From contig NZ_CP176366.1 in NCBI RefSeq assembly GCF_046244385.1, forward strand, positions 1,302,001 through 1,366,000: 64,000 bases of DNA. The letters run 5' to 3'. A program made the position numbers and the translations under genes. Origin of the DNA: Methanospirillum stamsii (lineage in GTDB: Archaea > Halobacteriota > Methanomicrobia > Methanomicrobiales > Methanospirillaceae). Position 1 is the stretch's first letter; every line of letters starts with the position of its first letter. Under the pieces are notes generated by a model. The model worked only from the letters and a program-made list of their open reading frames with translations, made no database searches and was not told the origin of the DNA. Below, piece by piece: positions 48,874-58,275 of the stretch.

Positions 48874-49827
48874 ATGTATCGGGATAGAAAAATCGGGGTG
48901 GTCATTCCTGCATATAAGGAAGAACTTCTTATTGTGCCCACGTTGGAGTCAGTTCCGGATTTTGTTGATCGGATATATGCGGTTGATGATGCATCACCAG
49001 ATAAAACCGGCCGACTGATTGATGATTATTCAGCTAAAGACAGGCGGATTGTACCTATTCATCATGTAAAGAATACCGGTGTTGGCGGGGCTATCATCTC
49101 CGGTTATAAACAGGCACTTTCAGACCGGATGGATATTGTCTCCGTTATGGCCGGAGATAACCAGATGGATCCTGCTTTTCTTCCGGAACTTCTTGATCCG
49201 GTTGTTGAGGGTTCAGTAGATTATTCGGTTGGGAATCGTCTGATTAATGAGAAGTTCAGGCAGGGCATGTCAAAGTGGCGTTTTGTCGGGAATTCTGTTC
49301 TGACTTTGCTTACGAAAATTGCATCCGGGTACTGGCAGCTTATGGATCCCCAGAACGGGTATACAGCGATTTCAAAACGTGCCCTTGAAACAATTTCTCT
49401 TGATGAGATTTATCCCCGGTATGGGTATTGTAATGATCTTCTGGTCTGGCTCAATACCTTTGGATTCCGGGTAAGAAATGTTCCTCATCCGGCCAGGTAC
49501 GGACTTGAAAGGTCAGGCATTAAGTATTCTACGTATATTGTCCGGTTGTCCTGGTTATTGCTGAATGCGTTTATCTGGCGTATGAAGATGAAATATATAA
49601 TTTTATCGTTCCATCCACTGGTGTTTTTTTATATTTCCGGAGTGTTCTTTACGTTTGTTTCGATTTTGTTTGGATTATATGCTCTTTGGTTTAAATTCAT
49701 TATGAACAATTCGATATTTGTTCCGGCTGTGGTTTCTGTGATATTATTTGCCCTTGGTGTGCAGTTTATGCTGTTTGCGATGCTTTTTGACATGCAGGAG
49801 GAGAATAAGGGGGCATGGTACGGTTAA
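48874..49827 (+). CDS. membrane-anchored family 2 glycosyltransferase (polyprenyl-phosphate sugar synthase-like)
   Basis: 317 aa. GT2 fold with VVIPAYKEE (9-17), VDDASPDKTG, and AGDNQMDPAFLPEL in the DxD region, followed by two C-terminal membrane helices (about 240-262 and 272-300). Resembles dolichyl-phosphate-mannose/glucose synthases that load sugars onto the lipid carrier for N-glycan assembly. Adjacent to aglB, which supports that role. GGGGGT lies just before the ATG. Confidence 0.85.
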   Translation: MYRDRKIGVVIPAYKEELLIVPTLESVPDFVDRIYAVDDASPDKTGRLIDDYSAKDRRIVPIHHVKNTGVGGAIISGYKQALSDRMDIVSVMAGDNQMDPAFLPELLDPVVEGSVDYSVGNRLINEKFRQGMSKWRFVGNSVLTLLTKIASGYWQLMDPQNGYTAISKRALETISLDEIYPRYGYCNDLLVWLNTFGFRVRNVPHPARYGLERSGIKYSTYIVRLSWLLLNAFIWRMKMKYIILSFHPLVFFYISGVFFTFVSILFGLYALWFKFIMNNSIFVPAVVSVILFALGVQFMLFAMLFDMQEENKGAWYG

Positions 49828-49929
49828 AATATAGTATTCTTGAATTTATTTCCACGAGAGTCTAATGAGTTGATTTTTCATAAAAAAATTTACTCCATTT
49901 GAATGATCAAACACAATTCCGGATATTAA

Positions 49930-51789
49930 TTTTGACCTGAGTTAAGGAGATAGGGTACACTACTAACGGCGCTCATTTTTTGAAGTGCCCAATTTGACTT
50001 TATTTTTTAAAAATACTTTCTTCAGCGTGGAAAGATATCTATAGTTGTAGTGTTAAATATACACTACTATGACCTGGATTAGACGTATGGAAAAAGGGAA
50101 CAAAGTATACCTGTGTGAATACCGGAGCGTAAGAGAGGGGAAGAAAGTTCGTAGTGAATTCGTCAGGTATCTGGGTGTTGAGAGTGATCAGGAAAAAGTT
50201 CCTTTACCCAAAAAAACTGTGATGGCTTGGAAACCTCCCGATCGCTCAGTTCGAGCAGGAGATGTAACCGTCTTGTGGTCAATTGCAAGCCAGATGCATA
50301 TGGTCGATACTATTGATCGAATTTGTGGTCTTAAAGGAAGGAGAAAAGCGAACAGCCCTGGAAAATTACTTACGCTCTGGGCGATTAACCGGGTTCTGGA
50401 CCCGGAAAGTGCGACCCAACTTGAAGAGTGGATCGATGGAACATCTCTCCCGGAAATTTCACAATTATCTTCGAAAGGAGTCGACAGAGATGCTTTTTTT
50501 GCAGCTCTTGACTGTATTTGTTACCAAGATCCAGAATCCGGCAGAATAGTGGATAAAACTAAAGCGATTGATGAATCGCTCTATGCAATTTGGCGTAATC
50601 AAAACCCGATACCAAAAGATGAAAGCGAATTTCTGGCCTATGATATGACCTCCATGATTACATATGGGAGTACTTGCCCACTAGCTGAAAAAGGGCATAA
50701 TGCTGAGAATTGGCGACAACAGCAGTTTAATCTCTCCCTTTTAGTCTCGAAATATGATAACCAGCCCTTAGCCCATATGATACATCCTGGAAACCATACG
50801 TCAATGACGACAATGCAGCATGTTATTCCTCGTTTATCTGATTTTTCTATTCAGAATGGTACAATTATCTGGGACCGGGGGAACACCTCTAACAAAACAG
50901 TAAATACTCTTGAAAATATGGGTTGGAAGATAATTTGTGGAGTTCCAAAAATATCTGATGAGGCAAAAAAGATCATAGCATCTACGGAAATTCCAGAAAA
51001 TCCTGATTTTCTGGTCCCATCCAAGAATACTGGGGAATTGTATGCATGTAAAATTAAAGCTGAATTATATGGACAAATGCGAGAGACTGTCGTATACAGG
51101 AATGTGACAAAAGCAACTAAATCTCTTATCCGAAGAAATAAAGCAATTTTTGAGATATCTCAAGAATTAACTCATTTAAAATCGGAATTAAATTTCAATT
51201 CCCAACAAAATTTAAAATTAGCAGTGAAAGGAATCCTAAATGGGTGGAAACGGTTTTTTATTATCGAATACCCGGAAGATGAGAGAATTGTGGACTTCAC
51301 ATGGTCAGTCAATGAAAAAAAGATAGAGGAAGCAAAATCCATGGATGGGAAGTTTTTGTTATATTCATCTGATTCTACCTATTCATCTCAAGAAGTTGTC
51401 AGGATGTATCTTGAAAAAGATTTCATTGAGAAGGCATTCCGGACGATTAAAACTGATGAAGATCTTAAACCGATTCGCCACAGATTAGAATCAAGAGTAA
51501 AGGCCATAATTTTTGTTTGTACTCTTGCATATCGATTGCTTTCCGCTCTTCGCTGGATGATTAATTTATCTAACTCTAAAGATGTGTCACTCTCCGAGTC
51601 TGTATTTCTCAAGAAATTAGCGAGAGTAGAGAAATTAGAGGTTAATCTAGGTAAAGAGATTGAGGTCTTCTTTGTGAATGTGACAAATGATCTGAAGAAG
51701 CAAGTTGCAGCACTGGGTATGGCTGACCTGTTCGCCGGTCGCCTGTTTTCAGTAGAGTAGTGTACAAAACTCCGTAGTTCAGGTTAAAA
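49930..51789 (+). mobile_element. IS1634-like insertion sequence
   Basis: About 1.86 kb bounded by imperfect ~30-35-bp inverted repeats: left 49935-49964, right 51756-51784, with perfect inner 10 bp GTACACTACT/AGTAGTGTAC and outer TTTT(G)ACCTGA/TCAGGT(T)AAAA. One full-length transposase fills it, so the copy may be active. A clear target duplication could not be identified. The right end overlaps the start of another transposase fragment. Confidence 0.75.
50069..51760 (+). CDS. IS1634-family (IS4-like) DDE transposase
   Basis: 563 aa. N-terminal VYLCEYRSVREGKKVRSE block typical of IS1634; catalytic candidates are Asp in AYDMTSM (about 192), Asp in IIWDRGNTS (about 269) and Glu in FIEKAFRTIKTDED (about 454), with the Y/R-E-K pattern of the IS4 superfamily. 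Reading frame is intact. It sits 105 bp inside the left terminal repeat; its stop lies inside the right repeat. Confidence 0.9.
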   Translation: MTWIRRMEKGNKVYLCEYRSVREGKKVRSEFVRYLGVESDQEKVPLPKKTVMAWKPPDRSVRAGDVTVLWSIASQMHMVDTIDRICGLKGRRKANSPGKLLTLWAINRVLDPESATQLEEWIDGTSLPEISQLSSKGVDRDAFFAALDCICYQDPESGRIVDKTKAIDESLYAIWRNQNPIPKDESEFLAYDMTSMITYGSTCPLAEKGHNAENWRQQQFNLSLLVSKYDNQPLAHMIHPGNHTSMTTMQHVIPRLSDFSIQNGTIIWDRGNTSNKTVNTLENMGWKIICGVPKISDEAKKIIASTEIPENPDFLVPSKNTGELYACKIKAELYGQMRETVVYRNVTKATKSLIRRNKAIFEISQELTHLKSELNFNSQQNLKLAVKGILNGWKRFFIIEYPEDERIVDFTWSVNEKKIEEAKSMDGKFLLYSSDSTYSSQEVVRMYLEKDFIEKAFRTIKTDEDLKPIRHRLESRVKAIIFVCTLAYRLLSALRWMINLSNSKDVSLSESVFLKKLARVEKLEVNLGKEIEVFFVNVTNDLKKQVAALGMADLFAGRLFSVE

Positions 51790-51794
51790 AACAA

Positions 51795-51965
51795 ATGCAG
51801 GAGAAGGATCTTGTCAAAAGATACTCAATTACTAGTTTATTGGATAAGTTGGATGTCATTGAATGTTTCGAACAGCCTGGAAAAGTTCTGCGAGTGGGAG
51901 AGATGATAGAAAAGCAAGAGCAATTGTATTACGATCTTGGAGTTGCTCCACCTACATCGTTATGA
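51795..51965 (+). pseudogene. C-terminal fragment of a second transposase
   Basis: A 56-codon frame with DLVKRYSITSLLDKLDVIECF and VLRVGEMIEKQEQLYYDLGV ending PPTSL, the tail of a different IS4/IS1634-like transposase. The upstream part is missing and the neighbouring intact IS ends a few bases before, so the IS probably inserted into or next to an older copy. No start-proximal half is found left of the IS. Confidence 0.6.
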
Positions 51966-52117
51966 ATGGGCGGGAATATAGGTTTAAAAAAACATCATGG
52001 TTGCCAGAATTGGAAATTGATTATCCATTGGTTCGAAATACCATGCCTGAACTTGGATCAACATGCTGAATAGTTACGAACAAACTTTCTTAATGTAAGT
52101 AGAATCAAATATCATTT

Positions 52118-53182
52118 GTGAAATCAACATTTCGAAATATTATAAAAAAAATAATTATTAATTCTGATATAGCATCTTCCCCTCGTGGAGCAATCATAGA
52201 GATTACTACTCGGTGTAATCTGAATTGCAGAATGTGCCCTAGGACTCTTTTACCTGGGATTAAAGATGAAGAAATGTCATATGATAACTTTAAAAAAATC
52301 TGTGAAAAATTACCAAACCTCAAATCTGTAGCCCTTCTTGGGAGGGGTGAAGCATTGTTACATCATGAGATCGATCAAATTCTTGCTTATCTCAATCATC
52401 GTAGATGTGCTATTGAAGTTACTACAAATGGGACTCTATTAAATCAACAATATATTCATTCAAAAAAGTTGGCAACGATCACTCAGTTAAATATTTCCTT
52501 GGATAGCACAGATCCTGATATTTTTTTTAATATTCGTGGAATACCCCTTGAAAAGATAACGAATTCTTTTGATTCTTTGAGATCACTTTTTCCAAAAACC
52601 TGGATTCGTCTCCAATCTCTGATTTTTCCTGAAACAATCTCCCAATTAGGCACTTTTATTAAATATGCAATAGAAAATCGATTCAATGAAGTGAACTTTT
52701 TATTGCCAATTCAATTCAATGCGGAGGAGCATACAATGACAATTTTTGAGAATAAATCAATAATTAGTGAAATTCATCAATTGAAACGATATGCATTAAA
52801 TAATGGTGTAATTATAAGAGCAACGATTGCCGAAAACCATCCTCGCATGTGCTTTTCTCCATGGAATACACTAAGAGTTGCATTAAACGGTGATATTTAT
52901 CCCTGTTGTTACATTTATAATAGTCCTGGTTCATATTGGTCTGAACATTATGCCGGAGAAGAAGTTGTGGTTGACCAGAATAAATATAAAATGGGAAATT
53001 TGTTGAGCCAGGATTTATCAGATTTTTGGAATGAAAAACCCTATAGATCATTACGAAAAGTAGTTAGATCTACAGCGACGAATAAAATTCTGAGTGAAGA
53101 GGAGTTACAATCAGTACGGGTATCTGGCAGATCATGTGGACGGTTTGGTTATTGTAAAGGATGCTTGTTTCGAAATAATTAA
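52118..53182 (+). CDS. radical SAM/SPASM protein, glycan locus (1)
   Basis: 354 aa. Iron-sulfur cluster motif CNLNCRMC at 33-40 (C-x3-C-x2-C), a TNGTLLN segment, and a C-terminal SPASM-like set: NGDIYPCCY and CGRFGYCKGC. Such enzymes use SAM to make a radical; SPASM members modify peptides or sugars. The start is a GTG with no clear ribosome site, so the N-terminus is uncertain. The region is markedly AT-rich. Substrate unknown. Confidence 0.8.
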   Translation: MKSTFRNIIKKIIINSDIASSPRGAIIEITTRCNLNCRMCPRTLLPGIKDEEMSYDNFKKICEKLPNLKSVALLGRGEALLHHEIDQILAYLNHRRCAIEVTTNGTLLNQQYIHSKKLATITQLNISLDSTDPDIFFNIRGIPLEKITNSFDSLRSLFPKTWIRLQSLIFPETISQLGTFIKYAIENRFNEVNFLLPIQFNAEEHTMTIFENKSIISEIHQLKRYALNNGVIIRATIAENHPRMCFSPWNTLRVALNGDIYPCCYIYNSPGSYWSEHYAGEEVVVDQNKYKMGNLLSQDLSDFWNEKPYRSLRKVVRSTATNKILSEEELQSVRVSGRSCGRFGYCKGCLFRNN

Positions 53183-53194
53183 GCGTGTTAGTTA

Positions 53195-54646
53195 ATGATT
53201 TTTATTTCTCGTTTTTTTCAAAATGTAGGATCACTTCTTCTTGGCCAGATATTCGCTTTTATAATTGGTTTTTTCCAGATGATTTATCTTGCTCGAATAT
53301 TGGGTCCAGATTCCTTTGGGGTGATGAATTATGCCTTGGTTATAACTTCTTATGTGACAATAATATCAAACCTGGGGCTTCCTTTACATGGAACCAGACA
53401 TATTGCACGGGGGAAAATACTTAATGCGGTCTTTTTTTGGAATATAACAACCCTGAGATTGATACTATCCGTTATGTGTATTCTGGTTACAAGTATTATG
53501 CTATGGTTTGTATATTCTCAGTATAGAGCTGCTAATATCATGATTCTCTTCCTTCTTACTGCAATTCCTACAATTCTCATTCCAGACTGGGTATATAATG
53601 GACTTGAAAAAATGGCGATTAACAGTCTGGTTAAAGTAATAATTGCATCATTAAGTTTTGTATTAATAATAATTTTTGTGGATGAATCAGTGGATTTAAT
53701 TTACGTGCCCTTAATCCAGGCGATTTCAATAATTGGGGGATTAAGTATTGGATATCTTCCACTATGGAATCATATTTTTTCAGTGCCGATTGTGTTAACT
53801 CCCGAAAAATGGTTCGCCTGCATAGTTTCTTCAATCAGTATTGGTATAACAAATATTCTCTCGCTGGTGATGACAAATTTGGATACCCTTATTATTGGGC
53901 TCTTCATGAATCCGGTATCTGTTGGTTATTATTCGGCAGCTTCCCGGATAATATCCAGTTTTAGTACGCTTCTTGGATTAGTGCTGATTTCTCTTTTCCC
54001 AGCATTATGTCGTTCCCTTGAAAAATGGTCAAAACAGTCATCACAATACATACCCTCCATTCTTTCTGGGATCTGTTTTCTTGGTATCCCTGTGTGTTTG
54101 TTTTTTTCCTGGAATGCATATTTTTTTATTAATGTAATTTATCGAGAACAATATGCGAGTAGTATTCTGATATGGCAGATCCTAATTTGGTCAATTATTC
54201 CATTAACCCTGAATTCAATATATGCCTGGTCTATGTGGGCTTCAGATCGTGATGCTGTTTACATATGGGTCTTATTGTGCAGTATTTCCACCCTAATTCT
54301 CTTGTTGGTGGTGGGGATTCATATGATTGGTCTTACTGGTGCAGCAGTAGCTATTGTTTTTTCCGGGATAATTTCCATGATTTATCATGTTTACCCATTG
54401 CGTGATATTCTACCCTTTCCTGTTAAAAGTGTTTTAGGGATGTTTCTTATAACCATTTTCACTCTAGTAGTTGTCCACCTATTACAACAATATTTCTTAT
54501 TTCCTGTATCATTGGTTCAGATCTTTGGAATCTCCACGTTTTTCGTACTAACTGTATGTGGGGGGTTTATAAAATTACAGGATATCTACTCATTGCTGAA
54601 TATGATACTAAAAGCTAATCTTATGGTTACGTCAAATCAGAAGTGA
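53195..54646 (+). CDS. polysaccharide flippase (Wzx/RfbX-like)
   Basis: 483-aa multi-pass membrane protein of the oligosaccharide flippase family (about 14 helices). The N-terminal GQIFAFIIGFFQMIYLARIL and GPDSFGVMNYAL segments fit the family. It would move lipid-linked glycan across the membrane, where AglB or another ligase acts. It starts 12 bp after the radical SAM gene and ends convergently, overlapping the next gene by 20 bp. Confidence 0.85.
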   Translation: MIFISRFFQNVGSLLLGQIFAFIIGFFQMIYLARILGPDSFGVMNYALVITSYVTIISNLGLPLHGTRHIARGKILNAVFFWNITTLRLILSVMCILVTSIMLWFVYSQYRAANIMILFLLTAIPTILIPDWVYNGLEKMAINSLVKVIIASLSFVLIIIFVDESVDLIYVPLIQAISIIGGLSIGYLPLWNHIFSVPIVLTPEKWFACIVSSISIGITNILSLVMTNLDTLIIGLFMNPVSVGYYSAASRIISSFSTLLGLVLISLFPALCRSLEKWSKQSSQYIPSILSGICFLGIPVCLFFSWNAYFFINVIYREQYASSILIWQILIWSIIPLTLNSIYAWSMWASDRDAVYIWVLLCSISTLILLLVVGIHMIGLTGAAVAIVFSGIISMIYHVYPLRDILPFPVKSVLGMFLITIFTLVVVHLLQQYFLFPVSLVQIFGISTFFVLTVCGGFIKLQDIYSLLNMILKANLMVTSNQK

Positions 54647-55691
54647 TATTGAGAAATAAGTCTCCATATTGTTTTGAAGGCTCTATCTCTGTCCCTTCAT
54701 GCCATTCGTTAAATGAAGTGAGAATAAGTAAATTAATATTCGGATTAACAAATTTTTGTGCGATTTTTATTATGTTTCTATAAAACTCCCCATTATTACC
54801 CCTTTTAATTGTATGTCTTTCTCGTCTGGATCCCCGTAGATTTGTATCATCATACCCGGGAAAAATAAATGGAATACATACGTTGTGATACATCTCACTG
54901 GTTTTCTTAAGATACTGTAATGATTTCTTATAGTTTTCTAGGATTTCTCCATTTGTTTTTATGATGTTATATCCGGATATAGCGTCCAGCTCTGATAGGA
55001 CACTTTTTTCTTCATGATTTCCTGAATAAATTTTCAGATTTATTTTTTTAATAATTCCAGATAGTGAAGTGTTATACAAGTATGAAAGAATGTCACTGAC
55101 ATTGTAATGACCCTTTGATGAGAAATAAGTAGAGATAATATCTCCAATCAAAAAAGGGCCCCCTTCTGGCATTCCTTCTAAAGTTCGCAATTTTTTAATT
55201 AATCCTTGAGTGTCCCGGTATTTATATGCAAGAAAAACCATCACCGCTGGCCTTTTCTGGATATGAAAATACAATGGATGAGAGAAATATGTCCGTAAGA
55301 GGTACTGAAAATCCTCAATCATCTTCATACCCTTGGTTATCCTGCAATCATATTTTTTCGATAAATCCCATGTTGGGTCTGTTTCAGTTTTATGAAGAGT
55401 AAAATAAGAATCATACATGATGCAAAAAGGCATCTGCATCGATTCAAATACTGGAATACAATGCTTTCGGATAATTTTGTCTTCCCACAAACCCGGCCCG
55501 GTCCACTCAAGAATAAAAAAATCAATACCTGCGCTTTTAGCCATACGGACGTGTTCACGGATAACTTCTTCATTGTCAGAAGAGTATTTTCCTAATATAG
55601 GAGTATGTGCTGTTCCTGAGTCCCAGTTCCCTCCCCCAATTATTATATTTGCTAGCTTTCCATACCAGGGATAATAATGTGCTCCAATCAC
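54627..55691 (-). CDS. WbsX/GH99-like glycan protein
   Basis: 354 aa with opening IGAHYYPWYG, GIDFFILEWTGPG and a C-terminal ILTSFNEWHEGTEIEP; this matches the WbsX/glycoside hydrolase 99-like group found in O-antigen loci. Activity may be hydrolytic or transferase-like and is unproven. It is the only minus-strand gene between the two radical SAM genes, convergent with the flippase. Confidence 0.75.
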   Translation of the reverse strand: MIGAHYYPWYGKLANIIIGGGNWDSGTAHTPILGKYSSDNEEVIREHVRMAKSAGIDFFILEWTGPGLWEDKIIRKHCIPVFESMQMPFCIMYDSYFTLHKTETDPTWDLSKKYDCRITKGMKMIEDFQYLLRTYFSHPLYFHIQKRPAVMVFLAYKYRDTQGLIKKLRTLEGMPEGGPFLIGDIISTYFSSKGHYNVSDILSYLYNTSLSGIIKKINLKIYSGNHEEKSVLSELDAISGYNIIKTNGEILENYKKSLQYLKKTSEMYHNVCIPFIFPGYDDTNLRGSRRERHTIKRGNNGEFYRNIIKIAQKFVNPNINLLILTSFNEWHEGTEIEPSKQYGDLFLNITSDLT

Positions 55692-55771
55692 GTATTATTT
55701 TAAATATTAGATCTTTATAATAATGAAGTTTTTATGAACAATTTGAAGATTATTGAAGGAGGTAATTTTTT

Positions 55772-56848
55772 ATGCAAATCTGGCATCAAACGTTTCGAAC
55801 AATAAAAGATAAGGGGTTAAAATATACCTATAATCGAATTCATTTTATCATTTTTTGGTATTGGATTCGGAACCATCCCAATCTTATAAAAATATATAAC
55901 TGGTTTCATCCTGAACCATCTTTTATCGAAGTGGAAGTAACAACACGCTGTGGACTTCGCTGCATAATGTGTGAACACACTTACTGGGAAGAACCATCCC
56001 GGGATATTTCCTATCAAGAATTTGTGTCTATCATCGATCAGTTTCCTAAATTAAAATGGATTGGCCTTACTGGAATTGGTGAAAGTTTTCTGAATAAGGA
56101 CTTTATGAAGATGCTTGAACTCGTCAAATCACGAGGTATCTATGTTGAATTGTATGACAATCTATTTTTCCCAAATGAAGGAAATATAAAAAAACTAGTA
56201 GATCTCCAAGTTGATAAACTTCTTATCTCATGTGAGGCTGCAACTCCGGAATTGTACGAACAAATTCGCCCAGGCGCCTCGTTTGAGACGGTGATGAATC
56301 ATATTAAACTTCTTTTTGATTATAAAAAAGAAAAAAAATCAGAGTATCCAAAGATATCATTTCACTACATAGTAATGAAAAACAATCTTGAAGAAATACC
56401 ACATTTTATTTCATCTGTTTCAGAGCTTGCCCAAGAACCAGTTAGTATCCAGATTACCAGAATGCTCCATTATTTCCCTGAAGTTCAGGACCTATATACA
56501 GATATCTCTGAAGACTATATCCAATCCTGTGAGACTCTCGCAAAAGAAAACAATGTCCATATTTCATGGAATCTAGATGTTTCAATAGAAAAACCTCCTA
56601 TCTCCCAATGTATTGAATGGACAATGCCATTTATTTTTGCAAATGGAGATGTAGTTCCTTGCTGTTCTGCTAATGAATCTAATAAGCGTGAATATCAGAA
56701 AAAAACTTCAATGGGAAATATTTTTGAAACTTCATTTAAGGAAATCTGGAATGGTGTTAGATATCAGGATTTGAGAAAAAAATTAAGACAGGGTTCATGT
56801 CCTCCCGCATGCATTGATTGCTGTTTGTATAATTACAAAAGAAAATGA
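55772..56848 (+). CDS. radical SAM/SPASM protein, glycan locus (2)
   Basis: 358 aa. An N-terminal hydrophobic stretch (about 22-35), the cluster motif CGLRCIMC at 60-67, LTGIGESFLN, and a SPASM C-terminus (NGDVVPCCSAN, then CPPACIDCC). A strong GGAGGT precedes the ATG. Same general family as the gene at 52118 but clearly diverged. Probably makes a radical-based change on a locus-specific sugar or peptide; inferred. Confidence 0.8.
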   Translation: MQIWHQTFRTIKDKGLKYTYNRIHFIIFWYWIRNHPNLIKIYNWFHPEPSFIEVEVTTRCGLRCIMCEHTYWEEPSRDISYQEFVSIIDQFPKLKWIGLTGIGESFLNKDFMKMLELVKSRGIYVELYDNLFFPNEGNIKKLVDLQVDKLLISCEAATPELYEQIRPGASFETVMNHIKLLFDYKKEKKSEYPKISFHYIVMKNNLEEIPHFISSVSELAQEPVSIQITRMLHYFPEVQDLYTDISEDYIQSCETLAKENNVHISWNLDVSIEKPPISQCIEWTMPFIFANGDVVPCCSANESNKREYQKKTSMGNIFETSFKEIWNGVRYQDLRKKLRQGSCPPACIDCCLYNYKRK

Positions 56849-56971
56849 TATCTCATCTTATTACCTAACCGGGTTTTTTTTGGGTTAATAAGCGTTTCAT
56901 ATTTATACATCCATGAAATGAGAAATACTTTGAACATCCGTGAGCAAAAATGTGATTTCTAAACCAGGACT
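56849..56971. other. gap with T-rich terminator-like sequence
   Basis: TAACC and GGTTA (about 56865-56885) flank a run of eight T, which could end transcription of the radical SAM gene. Nothing else is seen up to 56971. Confidence 0.35.
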
Positions 56972-57076
56972 ATGATTCAAAAACACCTATCGATTTTGAA
57001 GAATTTAGAGCAGGTATTCGGATATGGACTTCAGAAACACAAAGCATGCATTCATAAAATAAAACGAAAAATATGA
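56972..57076 (+). CDS. possible 34-aa ORF coupled to the GT4 gene
   Basis: Lys/His-rich frame whose TGA overlaps the GT4 start as ATGA (57073-57076). The spacing AGGA-CT-ATG is too short for a good ribosome site. It could be a coupling peptide or chance; low confidence. Confidence 0.25.
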   Translation: MIQKHLSILKNLEQVFGYGLQKHKACIHKIKRKI

Positions 57077-58194
57077 CTTCACTCCTGATTACCCATCCTG
57101 ATCTCTCGTTTTATGGTGGAGCGGAACTCGTCATCACTGAGTTATGCCGGTATCTTGGAAACCATGGGATCCCTCACGATGTCCTCACACGAGCGGTATC
57201 TGATGAAGTGAAGATGTTGACTCCCAAAACAAATTATATTACAATCTCACCCTCCTGGCAGGGCCGGTGGCAGACGGGGACTGCATATGCGTTCTGGAGA
57301 TATTTAAAAGAGCACCCGGACTGGGATGTCGTTAACGCCCATAATTATCCCACCCATCTCGCAGCAGCAGGCTGTTCAATACCGACAGTCTGGATGTGTA
57401 ACGAACCACCATCATTTCACATCCACTATAACGGAGTTAAAAGACCCGTGGATCTCTTCAAAATAGCACTCCTCACCGCTGACCGGTGGATGGTCAGAAA
57501 CCGGGTAGATGATATCATCGTTGCTGATGAATTCAATCAACAGAGATTTTCTAAACTTTATTCGCGTCCATCACACATCATCCCCTATGGGATTGATTAT
57601 GCATATTTCTCATCCGGTGAGGGAAAGCGAGCAGTAGAATCTTATCATCTAGAAGACCGGTTTGTTCTCCTGCATGTCGGAGTCTTTTCTCCATTAAAGA
57701 ATCAGATGGCAAGTGTGAGGTGCCTTAAAAAAATAATCAGAACCGATCCATCTGGCATCCTTATCCTGGCCGGACAGGGGGGGAACTGGTATGAAGAAGA
57801 AGTCAGGGCATATATCAGGGCACACCATTTGGAAAAACACGTTCTTATCACAGGTCATATCAGTCGTAACACCATCCGAGACCTCTATCATGCAGCCCAC
57901 CTGGCACTCTTTCCCGTACAGTCACAAGGCAGCTGGCTCTCTCCCTTTGAAGCCCTCTGCGCTGGAACCCCGGTTATTGTATCACCTGATATTACCTCAT
58001 CCTCCCTCATCAGCATGCATGAAATCGGTACAGTGACGAGAGATTATGTTCAAGCTGTGCAGACCATTATGCAGAACTACAACGATTACGCTACTCAGGC
58101 TGAACGTGGGAGGCGATGGGTCAGGGATAATCTGAAATGGGAGAAATTCTGCAGAGAATTATTTGAGCGATGTGAAGCAGTTGTCCGTACCTGA
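57073..58194 (+). CDS. family 4 glycosyltransferase
   Basis: 373 aa, GT-B fold. N-terminal YGGAELVITEL nucleotide-sugar turn, LLHVGVFSPLKNQ near 197, and the C-terminal donor motif SPFEALCAGTPVIVS with the E-x7-E-like acidic pair. Cytosolic face of the membrane. First gene of a higher-GC block (57073-62255) that looks native in codon use, unlike the AT-rich genes just before. Confidence 0.85.
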   Translation: MTSLLITHPDLSFYGGAELVITELCRYLGNHGIPHDVLTRAVSDEVKMLTPKTNYITISPSWQGRWQTGTAYAFWRYLKEHPDWDVVNAHNYPTHLAAAGCSIPTVWMCNEPPSFHIHYNGVKRPVDLFKIALLTADRWMVRNRVDDIIVADEFNQQRFSKLYSRPSHIIPYGIDYAYFSSGEGKRAVESYHLEDRFVLLHVGVFSPLKNQMASVRCLKKIIRTDPSGILILAGQGGNWYEEEVRAYIRAHHLEKHVLITGHISRNTIRDLYHAAHLALFPVQSQGSWLSPFEALCAGTPVIVSPDITSSSLISMHEIGTVTRDYVQAVQTIMQNYNDYATQAERGRRWVRDNLKWEKFCRELFERCEAVVRT

Positions 58195-58275
58195 TTCCCT
58201 GTAAACCAATACTTGTTTAAGCATATATTCCATAATATCAATTATTCAAAGAGCGTTCATTAAGGGGTTCCTTTC

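Noticed and set aside
51863..52069. 68-codon frame after the IS
   Set aside because: Out of frame with the recognisable transposase tail (51795-51965) that occupies the same DNA.
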